Positions 1-8,638 of a stretch of 64,000 bases of DNA are shown here, piece after piece. Location: contig NZ_SZPZ01000002.1 of NCBI RefSeq assembly GCF_005233875.1, positions 310,001 to 374,000 on the forward strand. Reading direction: 5' to 3'. Every line of letters begins with the position of its first letter. Positions within the stretch are counted from its first letter, which is position 1. Source of the DNA: Kribbella jiaozuonensis (lineage in GTDB: Bacteria; Actinomycetota; Actinomycetes; Propionibacteriales; Kribbellaceae). Under the pieces are notes generated by a model. It was not told the DNA's origin and did not search any database. It saw only the letters and a list, made by a program, of their open reading frames with translations. The position numbers and the translations under genes were made by a program.

Positions 1-667
1 CCGCCTGACCTGCCGTTCCGACCTCGTGGTGCGCGCGCTCGACGACCAGGCCGGCCTTCTCCAGCGCCAGCGTGATGTCGTCGCGCAGCTCGCCGAAGTG
101 GTCGGTCGGCGCGACCGGGAAGTAGCCGCCCTTGTATCGGACCTTGTAGCCGCGGTTGCCGCCGTCCTCGACCCGGCCGGTGTTCCAGGCGCCGGCGACC
201 GAGTCGATCGCGTAGTACCCGGTGTTGGCCTTGGTCTCGAACCGGACGTCGTCGAAGACGTAGAACTCGGCCTCCGGCGCGAAGAACGCGGTGTCCGCGA
301 TCCCGGTCGACTTCAGGTACTCCTGCGCCTTCCGCGCGATGTTGCGCGGGTCACGCGAGTACGCCTCGCCGGTGAGCGGGTCGTGGACGAAGAAGTTGAT
401 GGCCAGCGTCTTCGTCCCGCGGAACGTGTCGAGGAAGGCCGTGGTCGGGTCGGGCAGCAGCTTCATGTCCGATTCGTGGATCTGCTGGAACCCGCGCACC
501 GACGAACCGTCGAACATCAGGCCCTCTTCGAAGACCTCGGGCCCGAACGACGACACCGGGACGGTGAAGTGCTGCATGATGCCCGGCAGGTCGGAGAACC
601 GGACATCGATGATCTCGATGCCCTCGTCCTTGACGTAGGCGAGCAGCTCCTCAGCGCTGGAAAACAT
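1..667 (-). CDS. glnA: Glutamine synthetase type I, N-terminal 222 residues (runs off left edge)
   Basis: ATP-dependent condensation of ammonium with glutamate in the cytoplasm, the main nitrogen-assimilation step. Translation from ATG at 667 begins [20 protein letters not shown] and shows the GS beta-grasp domain, the D53-G-S-S segment and the start of the catalytic domain with the metal-binding E132/E134 region (PEAEFY). The C-terminal half, including the adenylylation loop, lies outside the window. The start is supported by an AGGAG five bases upstream. A GlnR-type operator lies 51-88 bases upstream of the start codon, so nitrogen control is likely. By context with lipA/lipB this is the main GSI (GlnA1 type). 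Confidence 0.97.
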   Translation of the reverse strand, partial: MFSSAEELLAYVKDEGIEIIDVRFSDLPGIMQHFTVPVSSFGPEVFEEGLMFDGSSVRGFQQIHESDMKLLPDPTTAFLDTFRGTKTLAINFFVHDPLTGEAYSRDPRNIARKAQEYLKSTGIADTAFFAPEAEFYVFDDVRFETKANTGYYAIDSVAGAWNTGRVEDGGNRGYKVRYKGGYFPVAPTDHFGELRDDITLALEKAGLVVERAHHEVGTAGQA

Positions 668-701
668 ACGTACTCCTAGGGTGGCTCAGAGATTGCATCT
701 G

Positions 702-707
702 AACGTA
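702..707 (-). promoter_or_regulatory. Candidate -10 element for glnA
   Basis: The minus strand reads TACGTT here, fitting the actinobacterial TAnnnT -10 pattern. It lies about 35 bases before the ATG, and the GlnR-type box covers the -35 area directly upstream. The start site is inferred only. Confidence 0.4.
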
Positions 708-717
708 GGGCCCGCCG

Positions 718-755
718 GTTTCTCCGTCGTGACCCTGATGTTTCGCGGATGTTAC
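718..755 (-). promoter_or_regulatory. GlnR-type nitrogen operator upstream of glnA
   Basis: Reading the minus strand, four pentamers GTAAC, GAAAC, GTCAC and GAAAC occur with exactly six bases between each. This is the full two-site pattern described for GlnR in Streptomyces (gTnAC-n6-GaAAC twice). It sits just upstream of the putative -10 of glnA, as expected for an OmpR-family activator. Confidence 0.85.
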
Positions 756-845
756 GCCCAGCGTGTCCGCGCTGACCCACTGGTGTACGGCGGCTACGCC
801 CTGAGATCTTCCGGTCCTGGGTGAACCGGTCGCGGGCGCCGTCCG

Positions 846-851
846 TAGGCT
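846..851 (+). promoter_or_regulatory. -10 element of a leaderless RDD-protein gene
   Basis: TAGGCT is followed by seven bases and then the ATG at 859. There is no Shine-Dalgarno sequence, so the transcript would begin at or next to the start codon. Confidence 0.5.
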
Positions 852-858
852 AGTCATC

Positions 859-1314
859 ATGGCATCGTCGGCGCAGCCGGGCACAGGACCCACCGAAGAA
901 TTCCGATTTCCGGGGAGCCGGCTGGGTCTGCCGGAGGGCGGCCCGGGCTCGGTCGCGGGCTGGGGTCGCCGGCTGCTGGCGCTGCTGATCGACTGGCTGA
1001 TCGCCGGCCTGGTCGCGTCGGTCGTGGTCGGCAAGCCGATGTGGGCGGGCGGCAACGACTACAACACGTCACACCTGGCGATCTTCTTCCTGATCACCGC
1101 GATCCTGACCGGCCTGGCCGGCGGCACCATCGGCCACCGGCTCTGCGGGCTGCGCGTGCTCAACCTGAAGAGCAAGGACGTTCCGCAGGTCGGGCTGCTC
1201 GGGGGAGTGATCAGGTCGTTCCTGATCTGCCTGCTGATCCCGGCGGTGATCTTCGATCGCGATCACCGCGGCCTGCACGACCTGGCCGCGAAGACGGTCG
1301 TCGTACGGCGTTGA
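859..1314 (+). CDS. RDD family membrane protein
   Basis: Small integral membrane protein of 151 residues with an RDD domain. After an N-terminal segment of about 35 residues there is WGRRLLALLIDWLIAGL (Arg and Asp of the RDD signature at the start of helix 1), a second helix around residues 75-92 and a third around 115-135. The position between glnA and a DUF4191/lipA block on the opposite strand matches the small RDD gene next to glnA1 in mycobacteria. Function unknown; RDD proteins have been proposed as transporters or membrane partners. The ATG has a TAGGCT hexamer seven bases upstream and no ribosome-binding site. The gene ends directly against the stop of the convergent cyclopropane synthase gene. 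Confidence 0.85.
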   Translation: MASSAQPGTGPTEEFRFPGSRLGLPEGGPGSVAGWGRRLLALLIDWLIAGLVASVVVGKPMWAGGNDYNTSHLAIFFLITAILTGLAGGTIGHRLCGLRVLNLKSKDVPQVGLLGGVIRSFLICLLIPAVIFDRDHRGLHDLAAKTVVVRR

Positions 1315-2607
1315 TCAGCGGCGCGTGAGCCGGAGTTGTACGTCGTCGAGGTATCCGGTGCGGAAGCCGGCCTCGGAGTACGCGAGGTAGAACTCCCACA
1401 TCCGCCCGAACGTGTCGTCGAAGCCCAATGCGGAGATGGCCGGCCAGCGCTCGACGAAGCGGTTCCGCCAGACCCGCAGCGTGCGCGCGTAGTCCGCGCC
1501 GAGGTGCCGTACGACGTCCGCCCGTAGGCCGGTGTGCTGGGCGGTGACGTCCTCGATCACCTTGATCGACGGGATCAGGCCGCCGGGGAAGATGTACTTC
1601 TGCACCCAGGTGAACGTGTTCCGGGTCGCCAGCATCCGCTCGTGCGGCATCACGATCGCCTGTACGACGGCGACGCCGCCCGGCGCCAACCGGCGCTCGA
1701 TCGCCTCGAAGTACACCGGCCAGTACTTCTCGCCGACCGCCTCGATCATCTCCACACTCAGTACGGCGTCGAACTCGCCGATCTGGTCGCGGTAGTCCCG
1801 CAGCGCGACCTGCACCCGGTCGCCGACACCCGCATCCGCGATCCGGCGCTGCGCCAGCAACGCCTGCTGCGAAGCGATCGTGATCGCCGTCACCCACGCG
1901 CCGCGCTGGGCCGCCCGGATCGCGAGACTCGCCCAGCCGCATCCGATGTCGAGCACCCGCGACCCGGACACAATCCCGGCCGCATCGAGGATCGAGTCGA
2001 GCTTGCGCAGCTGGGCATCGGTCAGCTCGTCGTACGACGCCGTTGCCAGATCACTGTGAGCAGCATCACCGAAGTACGCCGCCGAATAGGTCAGCGTCGG
2101 ATCGAGGAACTCAGCGAACATCGCGTTGCTGAGGTCGTAGTGCCGGCTGATGTTCTCCCGCGCGCCGGCCCGGTCGTTCTCCTGGTCGCCCGGCTGGGAG
2201 CGGGTGACCAGCCAGCGCAGCGACTGCGCCCACTTCGGCAGCAGGTGCCGGGTCTCCTCGTTGCTGAACCGCTCCGCGAACGGGACCAGCAGGTCGGCCA
2301 GGTCCGTACCCGGCTCCGGATCCCAGTCGCCGGCCAGGTACGCCTCGCCGAACCCGGAGCCCGCGTCGTGCCCGAGCCGGTCCAGGAACGCCGACGTCCG
2401 GTGCACCCGCATCGCCGGCCCGCCGAGACCGTACGAGCGGTTGCTGTCCAGGTGGATCGTGGCGGGCAGGTCCTTGGCGATCAGCTTGATCGCGGTGGCC
2501 GCGCCGTACCTCCGGACCGGATTCGAGCGTGGCCGAGCCAGTGTCGGCCACGTCTCGGCCACCGGTTGGTGCACACGTCGGTGCACTGGCGGCATCAGAT
2601 CCGTCAT
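1315..2607 (-). CDS. Cyclopropane-fatty-acyl-phospholipid synthase family methyltransferase
   Basis: SAM-dependent methyltransferase expected to transfer a methylene group to unsaturated acyl chains of membrane phospholipids. The 430 residues hold an N-terminal lipid-binding region (about 30-150), the family motif HYDLSNAMF at 156-164, the SAM-binding glycine motif VLDIGCGW at 218-225 and a C-terminal helical part (HLGADYARTLRVWRNRF) typical of CFA synthases. Start ATG with AGGGGAA about eight bases upstream. It stands alone, convergent with the RDD gene, and is absent from the corresponding mycobacterial block as I recall it, so it is probably an insertion. A related tuberculostearate-type C-methyltransferase cannot be excluded. 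Confidence 0.9.
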   Translation of the reverse strand: MTDLMPPVHRRVHQPVAETWPTLARPRSNPVRRYGAATAIKLIAKDLPATIHLDSNRSYGLGGPAMRVHRTSAFLDRLGHDAGSGFGEAYLAGDWDPEPGTDLADLLVPFAERFSNEETRHLLPKWAQSLRWLVTRSQPGDQENDRAGARENISRHYDLSNAMFAEFLDPTLTYSAAYFGDAAHSDLATASYDELTDAQLRKLDSILDAAGIVSGSRVLDIGCGWASLAIRAAQRGAWVTAITIASQQALLAQRRIADAGVGDRVQVALRDYRDQIGEFDAVLSVEMIEAVGEKYWPVYFEAIERRLAPGGVAVVQAIVMPHERMLATRNTFTWVQKYIFPGGLIPSIKVIEDVTAQHTGLRADVVRHLGADYARTLRVWRNRFVERWPAISALGFDDTFGRMWEFYLAYSEAGFRTGYLDDVQLRLTRR

Positions 2608-2708
2608 GTCAGCTGTTCCCCTGTAATCCGTCCTGGTCGCACCCTAAGGGCTCCCAGCCTCCCCACGGCGCATGTCTGAACAGATCAACTGTCGAGCATG
2701 CCGCTTGG

Positions 2709-3404
2709 TTACCGTCCCCGCATCGCCTGACGGGCGCCCTTCAGGCTGCTCGGCACCGGCCCCTTCGGCATCGGCACCTGCGGCCGGACCGCGTCCAGCG
2801 CCTTCAGCCGCTGGAGCAGATCGGTGATCTCCGACGGCTGCATCACCGCCGGCAGCTTCATCACGTACTTGGTCAGCTTGCGGATGTCGATCTCACCCTC
2901 GCCCTGACCCGCGACGATCTGCGTCACCGGGGCGCCGCCGGCGACCCGGTTGTGCTTCTTGGCCTCGGCCGTCAGCAGGTTCTTCACCCGGCTCGCCTGA
3001 CCCTCGCCGACCAGGATGATCCCGGGCCGGCCGACCACGCGGTGGACGATGTCGGCGTTCTTGGTCACCGCGATCGCGGGCGTCACGTTCCAGCCGCGGC
3101 GCAGCGTCTGCAGCGCCGACGCGGCCGCACCGGCCTGGCCCTCGATCTGGCTGTACGCCGCCTTCTCGACCTTGCGGCCGAACACCAGCGTCGCGGCCAG
3201 GAAGCCGAGCGCGACACCGAGCGGGATCCAGATCACCAGCGGGCCGACCAGGAAGCCGCCGAGCACGGCGAGCCCGACGATGCCGAGGAAGATCCCGGCG
3301 AGCACGAGGCCGACCGTCGGGTCGGACTTCTGGGTCAGCTTGTACGCCGACACGATCTGCTTGAGCCGGCTGGTCTTCTCTTCGGGCGCGTCGTTCTTGG
3401 CCAT
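2709..3404 (-). CDS. DUF4191 domain membrane protein
   Basis: Conserved actinobacterial protein of 231 residues that accompanies lipA. The N-terminus is charged (APEEKTSRLKQIVSAYKLTQ), two adjacent membrane helices occupy roughly residues 30-75, and a soluble domain follows ending in a basic PSSLKGARQAMRGR tail. The gene starts 11 bases after the lipA stop and is almost certainly cotranscribed with it. The same pair occurs in mycobacteria (Rv2218/Rv2219 as I recall). Biochemical role unknown. Confidence 0.88.
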   Translation of the reverse strand: MAKNDAPEEKTSRLKQIVSAYKLTQKSDPTVGLVLAGIFLGIVGLAVLGGFLVGPLVIWIPLGVALGFLAATLVFGRKVEKAAYSQIEGQAGAAASALQTLRRGWNVTPAIAVTKNADIVHRVVGRPGIILVGEGQASRVKNLLTAEAKKHNRVAGGAPVTQIVAGQGEGEIDIRKLTKYVMKLPAVMQPSEITDLLQRLKALDAVRPQVPMPKGPVPSSLKGARQAMRGR

Positions 3405-3415
3405 CTCTACCTGCT

Positions 3416-4354
3416 CTACCTGTCCTGGATGTTCATACGTGACTCAACGGCCTGACGGTACAAGCGTCCGGCGCGGTACGAGGACCGTACCAGCGGCCCG
3501 GACATGACTCCGGCGAAACCGATCTCCTGCGCCTCGGCGTCCAGCTCGACGAACTCCTCGGGCTTGACCCAGCGCTCGACCGGGTGGTGCCGCACCGAGG
3601 GACGCAGGTACTGCGTGATCGTGATGATCTCGCAGCCGGCAGCATGCAGGTCCTTCAGTGCCTGGCTGACCTCGTCGCGGGTCTCGCCCATGCCGAGGAT
3701 CAGGTTCGACTTGGTGACCAGGCCGTAGTCGCGGGCCTGCGTGATGACGTCCAGCGACCGCTCGTAGCGGAAGCCGGGACGGATCCGGCGGAAGATCCGC
3801 GGCACGGTCTCGACGTTGTGCGCGAACACCTCCGGCCGGGAGGAGAACACCTCGGCCAGCTGCTCGGGTACGGCGTTGAAGTCCGGCGCGAGCATCTCGA
3901 CGCCGGTGCCCGGGTTGAGCTCGTGGATCTGGCGGATCGTCTCGGCATACAGCCAGGCGCCGCCGTCGTCCAGGTCGTCGCGGGCGACTCCGGTCACGGT
4001 CGCGTACCGCAGGCCCATGGTCCGGACCGATTCGGCCACCCGGCGCGGCTCGTCGCGGTCCAGCGCCTCCGGCTTGCCGGTGTCGATCTGGCAGAAGTCA
4101 CAGCGCCGCGTGCACTGGTCCCCGCCGATGAGGAAGGTCGCCTCGCGGTCCTCCCAGCACTCGAAGATGTTCGGGCAGCCGGCTTCCTGGCACACCGTGT
4201 GCAGTCCCTCGGACTTCACGAGTTTCTGCAGCGCCTGGTACTCCGGGCCCATCTTGGCGCGGGTCTTGATCCACTCGGGTTTGCGCTCGATCGGGGTCTC
4301 CGCGTTGCGCACCTCGAGCCTGAGCAGTTTCCGTCCTTCTGGGGCGATGGTCAC
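3416..4354 (-). CDS. lipA: Lipoyl synthase
   Basis: Radical-SAM enzyme that inserts two sulfurs into protein-bound octanoyl chains to form lipoate. The 312-residue protein carries the auxiliary-cluster cysteines C55, C60 and C66 ([12 protein letters not shown]) and the radical-SAM cysteines C81, C85 and C88 (CTRRCDFC), plus a C-terminal SSYRAGR segment containing the serine that ligates the auxiliary cluster. Length fits the family. The GTG start at 4354 has TACCCT seven bases upstream and no ribosome-binding site, so translation is probably leaderless. Its substrates are expected to include the E2 encoded at 17111-19057; lipB is at 13626. Confidence 0.97.
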   Translation of the reverse strand: MTIAPEGRKLLRLEVRNAETPIERKPEWIKTRAKMGPEYQALQKLVKSEGLHTVCQEAGCPNIFECWEDREATFLIGGDQCTRRCDFCQIDTGKPEALDRDEPRRVAESVRTMGLRYATVTGVARDDLDDGGAWLYAETIRQIHELNPGTGVEMLAPDFNAVPEQLAEVFSSRPEVFAHNVETVPRIFRRIRPGFRYERSLDVITQARDYGLVTKSNLILGMGETRDEVSQALKDLHAAGCEIITITQYLRPSVRHHPVERWVKPEEFVELDAEAQEIGFAGVMSGPLVRSSYRAGRLYRQAVESRMNIQDR

Positions 4355-4361
4355 GCCCCCA

Positions 4362-4402
4362 AGGGTACGCGTCCGCGCTCAGGGCCGTCTCACCCGTACG
4401 CT
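4362..4402. promoter_or_regulatory. Divergent leaderless promoters of lipA and the histidine kinase gene
   Basis: Only 56 bases separate the two start codons. The minus strand has TACCCT (4362-4367) seven bases before the lipA GTG. The plus strand has TACGCT (4397-4402) eight bases before the kinase ATG at 4411. The implied -35 regions lie in or beyond each other's core promoter. Confidence 0.5.
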
Positions 4403-4410
4403 GATGAGCT

Positions 4411-5703
4411 ATGTCCCAGAGTTCATGGACCCGGCCCGCGCCGACCGCCCGCGAGCAGCGGTACGACGTACTGCTGGGACTCGGGATGGCGCTGGCGTCC
4501 CTGCTCGGGACCGAGCTGGCCCGCGGCGGCTCGCCGACCCATGTCGACCTCGGCATCGGCGGCGTCGAGCCGTACGTGCTGAGCGCGGCGATCGCGCTGC
4601 CGCTGTGCTTCCGGCGCCGGTGGCCGATCCCGGTGCTGCTGGTGGTCGCGGCGCTGTTCGTGCTGAACGGCGAGCGGGCGATCTTCGCGTTCGCCGGCAA
4701 CCTGGTCACCCAGTCGACGATGTTCATGGCGATCTACGCGGCCGTGGCCTGGGCCCGCGACCGGCGGCTGATGAAGGCGTCGGTCGCGGTCGTCTTCGTG
4801 GTCATGTTCGGCTGGCTGGCGATCAACTTCGTCCGCGCGCTGCGCGCCAACTCGATCGAGGGTCCCAACCACGCGCTGTTCTCGCCGTACGTCTCGAACG
4901 TGGTCCTGGCCGTCGCGCTCAACGTCCTCTACTTCTTCGGCGCCTACTTCTGGGGCCGTACGGCGTGGGGCACCGCCCGGCAGCGGGCCGAGCTCGAGCA
5001 GCAGGCGACCGAGCTGGCCGCGCAGCAGGAGGCGAACTCCCGGCGTGCGGTGATCGACGAGCGGCTGCGGATCTCCCGTGAACTGCACGACGTCGTCGCG
5101 CACCACATCAGCAGCATCGGCGTCCAGGCCGGGGGAGCCCGGCGGGTGATGGACAGCGATCCGGACGCCGCGAAGAACGCGCTGAACGTGATCGAGGAGT
5201 CCAGCCGGAGCGCCGTGAACGAGATGCGCCAGCTGCTCGGCATGCTCCGCGCGGCGGATCCCGACGTCGACGTGACCACGCCGGACCCGAAGGCGCCGCA
5301 GGCTGGGGCCGACCGGCTGCCGGCGCTGATCTCGGAGGTGAATGGCCAGGGTCTGGAGGTCGGGTTTCACCAGATCGGCGCACCCTCCGAGCTGCCCAAG
5401 ACCGTGTCCGTGTCGGTGTACCGGATAGCCCAGGAGGCGCTCGCGAACGTCCGGAAGCATTCGACAGCCCGCAGCGCCCACCTCACGCTGCGTTATCTCG
5501 GTGACACGGTCGAGCTCGAAGTACTCGACGACGGCCGCCCGAAGCACGCGCCGGTCGGTAGCCGGCTGGGTCACGTCGGGATCCGGGAACGGGTCGGCCT
5601 GCTCGGTGGCGAGAGCGAGATCGGCCCGCGGCCCGTGGGAGGATTCCGGGTCCGGGTCCGCATCCCGCTGGACCCGCCGGCGTTCGGAGGGATCGATGAC
5701 TGA
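4411..5703 (+). CDS. NarL-type sensor histidine kinase
   Basis: Membrane sensor of 430 residues. Residues about 15-180 contain five or six hydrophobic helices, followed by a short coiled coil rich in E, Q and A (about 185-210), the HisKA_3 dimerisation box with phospho-acceptor H226 (RELHDVVAHH) and a HATPase_c domain ending in GHVGIRERVGLLGG. Typical of actinobacterial kinases that sense envelope stress or antimicrobials. It overlaps the response regulator gene by 8 bases, and an ABC exporter follows about 110 bases after the regulator, so the pair may control that transporter (inference). Signal unknown. Confidence 0.93.
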   Translation: MSQSSWTRPAPTAREQRYDVLLGLGMALASLLGTELARGGSPTHVDLGIGGVEPYVLSAAIALPLCFRRRWPIPVLLVVAALFVLNGERAIFAFAGNLVTQSTMFMAIYAAVAWARDRRLMKASVAVVFVVMFGWLAINFVRALRANSIEGPNHALFSPYVSNVVLAVALNVLYFFGAYFWGRTAWGTARQRAELEQQATELAAQQEANSRRAVIDERLRISRELHDVVAHHISSIGVQAGGARRVMDSDPDAAKNALNVIEESSRSAVNEMRQLLGMLRAADPDVDVTTPDPKAPQAGADRLPALISEVNGQGLEVGFHQIGAPSELPKTVSVSVYRIAQEALANVRKHSTARSAHLTLRYLGDTVELEVLDDGRPKHAPVGSRLGHVGIRERVGLLGGESEIGPRPVGGFRVRVRIPLDPPAFGGIDD

Positions 5704-6367
5704 CCCGATGCGGGTCCTGCTGGTGGACGACCAGGACCTGGTCCGGGCCGGCTTCCGGATGATCCTGTCGGTCGAGCCGGAGATCGAGGTCGTCGGTGAG
5801 GCGTCCGACGGCGAGAAGGCGATCGAGCTGGCGCTGGCGCTGCGGCCTGACGTCGTACTCATGGATGTCCAGATGCCCGGCATGGACGGAATCACCGCGA
5901 CCCAGCGGATCGTCTCCGAGGACGCCGGGAAGGTGGTCATCCTCACAACCTTCGACCGCGACGACTACCTCTTCGAGTCGCTGGGGGCCGGCGCGAGCGG
6001 GTTCCTGCTCAAGAACACCGCGCCCGAGGACCTGGTCGAGGCGATCCAGATCGTCCACTCGGGGCACGCGCTGCTCGCGCCCGAGGTGACGCGGCGGGTG
6101 ATCAAGCGATTCACCGGCGGCGGCGAACGCGTGTACCGGCCGGACCTCCTCGCGGACCTGACCGAGCGTGAGCGCGAGGTCCTCGGCCTGATCGCCCGCG
6201 GCCTCACCAACACCGAGATCGCCACCCAACTCTTCGTCGGCGAGGCCACGGTCAAGACCCACGTCTCCCGCGTCCTCCTCAAACTCGGCCTCCGCGACCG
6301 CGTCCAGGCCGTCGTCTTCGCCTACGAATGCGGCCTGGTCACCCCGGGGGACGACACCTCCGCCTAG
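5696..6367 (+). CDS. NarL/FixJ family response regulator
   Basis: DNA-binding response regulator of 223 residues and partner of the preceding kinase. The receiver domain carries the phospho-acceptor D57 (LMDVQMPGMDG) and a C-terminal LuxR-type helix-turn-helix begins LTEREREVLGLIARGLTNTE. The ATG at 5696 lies inside the last codons of the kinase gene, which indicates translational coupling; a second ATG at 5708 is possible. The 108 bases after the gene separate it from the ABC exporter; I see no clear terminator there. Confidence 0.93.
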   Translation: MTDPMRVLLVDDQDLVRAGFRMILSVEPEIEVVGEASDGEKAIELALALRPDVVLMDVQMPGMDGITATQRIVSEDAGKVVILTTFDRDDYLFESLGAGASGFLLKNTAPEDLVEAIQIVHSGHALLAPEVTRRVIKRFTGGGERVYRPDLLADLTEREREVLGLIARGLTNTEIATQLFVGEATVKTHVSRVLLKLGLRDRVQAVVFAYECGLVTPGDDTSA

Positions 6368-6475
6368 CGGGTGACCCGCGCGATCACCCTCGCGGGCGAC
6401 GTACCGGGAGGCATGTTCTCACTAGGTTTGTCAGTGTCGGGTGAACGCCCGGCGGGGGCTGACCTGTAGGGAACG

Positions 6476-7366
6476 GTGACACACATGCTGAGGGTGGCTG
6501 GGCTCACTCGGCGGTTCGGTGATCATCTGGCGCTGGACGACGTGACCTTTGACGTCGTACCTGGACGGATGACCGGATTCGTCGGGGCCAACGGTGCCGG
6601 TAAGACGACGACGATGCGGATCATCCTCGGGGTTCTGGCCGCGAACGCCGGTCAGGTGCTCTGGAACGGCGAGCTGCTGACCCAGGAGGTACGGCGCGAC
6701 GTCGGGTACATGCCCGAGGAGCGCGGGCTGTACCCGAAGATGAAGATCCGCGACCAGCTGGTGTTCTTCGGCCGGCTGCACGGGCTCTCGCCGGAGAGGG
6801 CTTTGGAACGGACCGACAAGCTGCTCGAACGGCTCGGGCTGGCCGAGCGGGCGACCGACGCGCTGGAGACGCTGTCGCTGGGCAACCAGCAGCGGGTCCA
6901 GATCGCGGCCGCGCTGGTGCACGAGCCGATCGCGCTGGTGCTGGACGAGCCGTTCAGCGGCCTCGACCCGCTCGCGGTCGACGCGATGGTGGACCTGCTC
7001 CGCGAGGAGGTCACCTCCGAAGTACCGGTGCTGTTCTCGAGCCACCAGCTCGACCTGGTCGAGCGGTTGTGCGACGACCTCGTCGTACTGTCCCGCGGCA
7101 AGGTGGTCGCGGCGGGTTCGGTCGCGGAGCTGTCGGCGGGCTCGACCTCGACGTACCGGCTGGTCGTGGACGGCGACGCGGGCTGGCTGCGCGACGTACG
7201 CGGCATCGAGGTACGCGATGTGGCCGGCGGCACGGCGCTGTTCGACGTACTGGATGCGGCCGTCGAGCAGAAGATTCTTCAGGAGGCGCTCAGCCGCGGA
7301 CCGGTCCGGCAGTTCGGGCCGGAGCGGGTGGCGCTCAGCGACGTCTTCCGGGAGGCGACCCGATGA
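6476..7366 (+). CDS. ABC transporter ATP-binding protein (NatA/CcmA-like exporter type)
   Basis: ATPase subunit of an ABC-2 exporter, 296 residues. Walker A GANGAGKTTT near residue 40, signature LSLGNQQR (second position differs from the usual LSGGQ), Walker B ALVLDEPFSGLDP and the H-loop SSHQLDLVERL. The C-terminal part (from about 215) is a substrate-family extension. Start GTG at 6476 with a GGGAA purine run nearby; ATG at 6485 is an alternative. It overlaps the permease gene as ATGA. Probably part of the regulon of the upstream two-component system (inference). Confidence 0.92.
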   Translation: MTHMLRVAGLTRRFGDHLALDDVTFDVVPGRMTGFVGANGAGKTTTMRIILGVLAANAGQVLWNGELLTQEVRRDVGYMPEERGLYPKMKIRDQLVFFGRLHGLSPERALERTDKLLERLGLAERATDALETLSLGNQQRVQIAAALVHEPIALVLDEPFSGLDPLAVDAMVDLLREEVTSEVPVLFSSHQLDLVERLCDDLVVLSRGKVVAAGSVAELSAGSTSTYRLVVDGDAGWLRDVRGIEVRDVAGGTALFDVLDAAVEQKILQEALSRGPVRQFGPERVALSDVFREATR

Positions 7367-8529
7367 ACGTGTTGGACAGGCCGTGGGCGCTGATCGCGGA
7401 GCGCGAGATCAGCACGAAGCTCCGGGACAAGACCTTCATCGGCTCGACGCTGGTGATGCTGTTCATCGTGATGGTCGCGGTGATCCTGCCGGCGATCCTC
7501 GCGGGCAAGGGCGGGGCGGACAAGATCGCGGTCGTCGACGATGCGGCTGCCAAGGTCGTGCAGCAAGCGTCGACGACGATCGGCGGTGACGGCTATGAGG
7601 TGGTCCGCGCCGGCGATCGACCCGCCGCGGAGAAGCTGGTCACCGACGGCGACGCGAAGGCGGCGCTCGTGCCCGGCACCGACGGGTACGTCGTGATCGG
7701 CAAGGACAGCGTCGACTCGGGGATCGAGAGCGCGCTCCGCGAGGCGGCCGCGACCGTCGGCATGGAGACGAACGCGTCGAAGGCGGGGCTGACTCCCTCT
7801 GAGTTGCACGCCGGTACGAAGGTCGAAGTACAACTGCTGAAGCCCGGTCCGCTGCCGGATATCGTCTCGCAGTTCGTGAACATCGGGCTGGCGCTGGTGT
7901 TCTACATGACCGCGCTCGGCTTCGGCATGATGATCGCGCAGAGCGTCGTACAGGAGAAGGAGAGCCGGGTCGTCGAGATCCTGGCCGCCGCGGTGCCTAT
8001 CCGGTCGCTGTTGTGGGGCAAGGTGCTCGGAAACACCGTGCTGGCGCTCTCGCAGATCGTGGTGATCGCGGCTGCGTCGCTGATCGGGCTGTTGGCGACT
8101 GATCAGGCCGACATCCTCGAGGTGGTCGCACCGGTCGCCGGGTGGTTCGTGGTGTTCTTCGTGCTCGGGTTCGTGGCGCTGGCCGGGTTGTGGGCGGTGG
8201 CGGGTTCGCTGGCCACGCGGCAGGAGGATCTCGGCTCGACCACGCTGCCGGGCCAGATGATCCTGATGATCCCGTTCTTCTTCTCGGTGTTCGCGGGTTC
8301 GTCGTCCAAGACGGTGGCGTCGTTCGTCCCGATCGCGTCGTCGATGTCGATGCCGGGCCGGATGCTGACCGAGGACGTGCCGATCTGGCAGCCGCTGGTC
8401 GCGATCGCGCTGCTGCTCGGCGCGACTGTGCTGATCGTCCGGCTGGGCGCGCGGCTGTACGAGCGGACGCTGCTGCAGACGGGGCGCCGCCTTGGGTACC
8501 GCGAGGCCCTTGCCCTCGAAACTTCGTAG
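7363..8529 (+). CDS. ABC-2 type permease (NatB-like)
   Basis: Membrane subunit of the exporter, 388 residues. One helix near the N-terminus (FIGSTLVMLFIVMVAVILP) is followed by a large extracytoplasmic domain (about 55-170) and then five or six helices, including VNIGLALVFYMTALGFGMM and the ABC-2 motif QEKESRVVEILAAAVP. This layout is typical of NatB/ABC2_membrane_3 proteins that export sodium, antibiotics or peptides. The substrate cannot be deduced. A strong hairpin directly downstream ends the operon. Confidence 0.9.
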   Translation: MNVLDRPWALIAEREISTKLRDKTFIGSTLVMLFIVMVAVILPAILAGKGGADKIAVVDDAAAKVVQQASTTIGGDGYEVVRAGDRPAAEKLVTDGDAKAALVPGTDGYVVIGKDSVDSGIESALREAAATVGMETNASKAGLTPSELHAGTKVEVQLLKPGPLPDIVSQFVNIGLALVFYMTALGFGMMIAQSVVQEKESRVVEILAAAVPIRSLLWGKVLGNTVLALSQIVVIAAASLIGLLATDQADILEVVAPVAGWFVVFFVLGFVALAGLWAVAGSLATRQEDLGSTTLPGQMILMIPFFFSVFAGSSSKTVASFVPIASSMSMPGRMLTEDVPIWQPLVAIALLLGATVLIVRLGARLYERTLLQTGRRLGYREALALETS

Positions 8530-8535
8530 CACATC

Positions 8536-8579
8536 GTCACAGCCGGGCCCGGCGTTACAGGTCCGGGCCCGGCTGTGAC
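8536..8579 (+). terminator. Perfect 17-bp hairpin after the ABC exporter operon
   Basis: The arms 8536-8552 and 8563-8579 are perfectly complementary over 17 bp with a 10-base loop (cgttacaggt). No U-run follows on the plus strand, so this is the U-less hairpin form often seen in actinobacteria. Confidence 0.75.
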
Positions 8580-8624
8580 AAAACCGCAATGTTGGGTACC
8601 TGTGTGCTGTGCCTACACCTGGAC

Positions 8625-8630
8625 TACGGT
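8625..8630 (+). promoter_or_regulatory. -10 element of a leaderless lysR-type gene
   Basis: TACGGT followed by eight bases and the ATG at 8639; no ribosome-binding site is present. Confidence 0.45.
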
Positions 8631-8638
8631 CTCAACGC

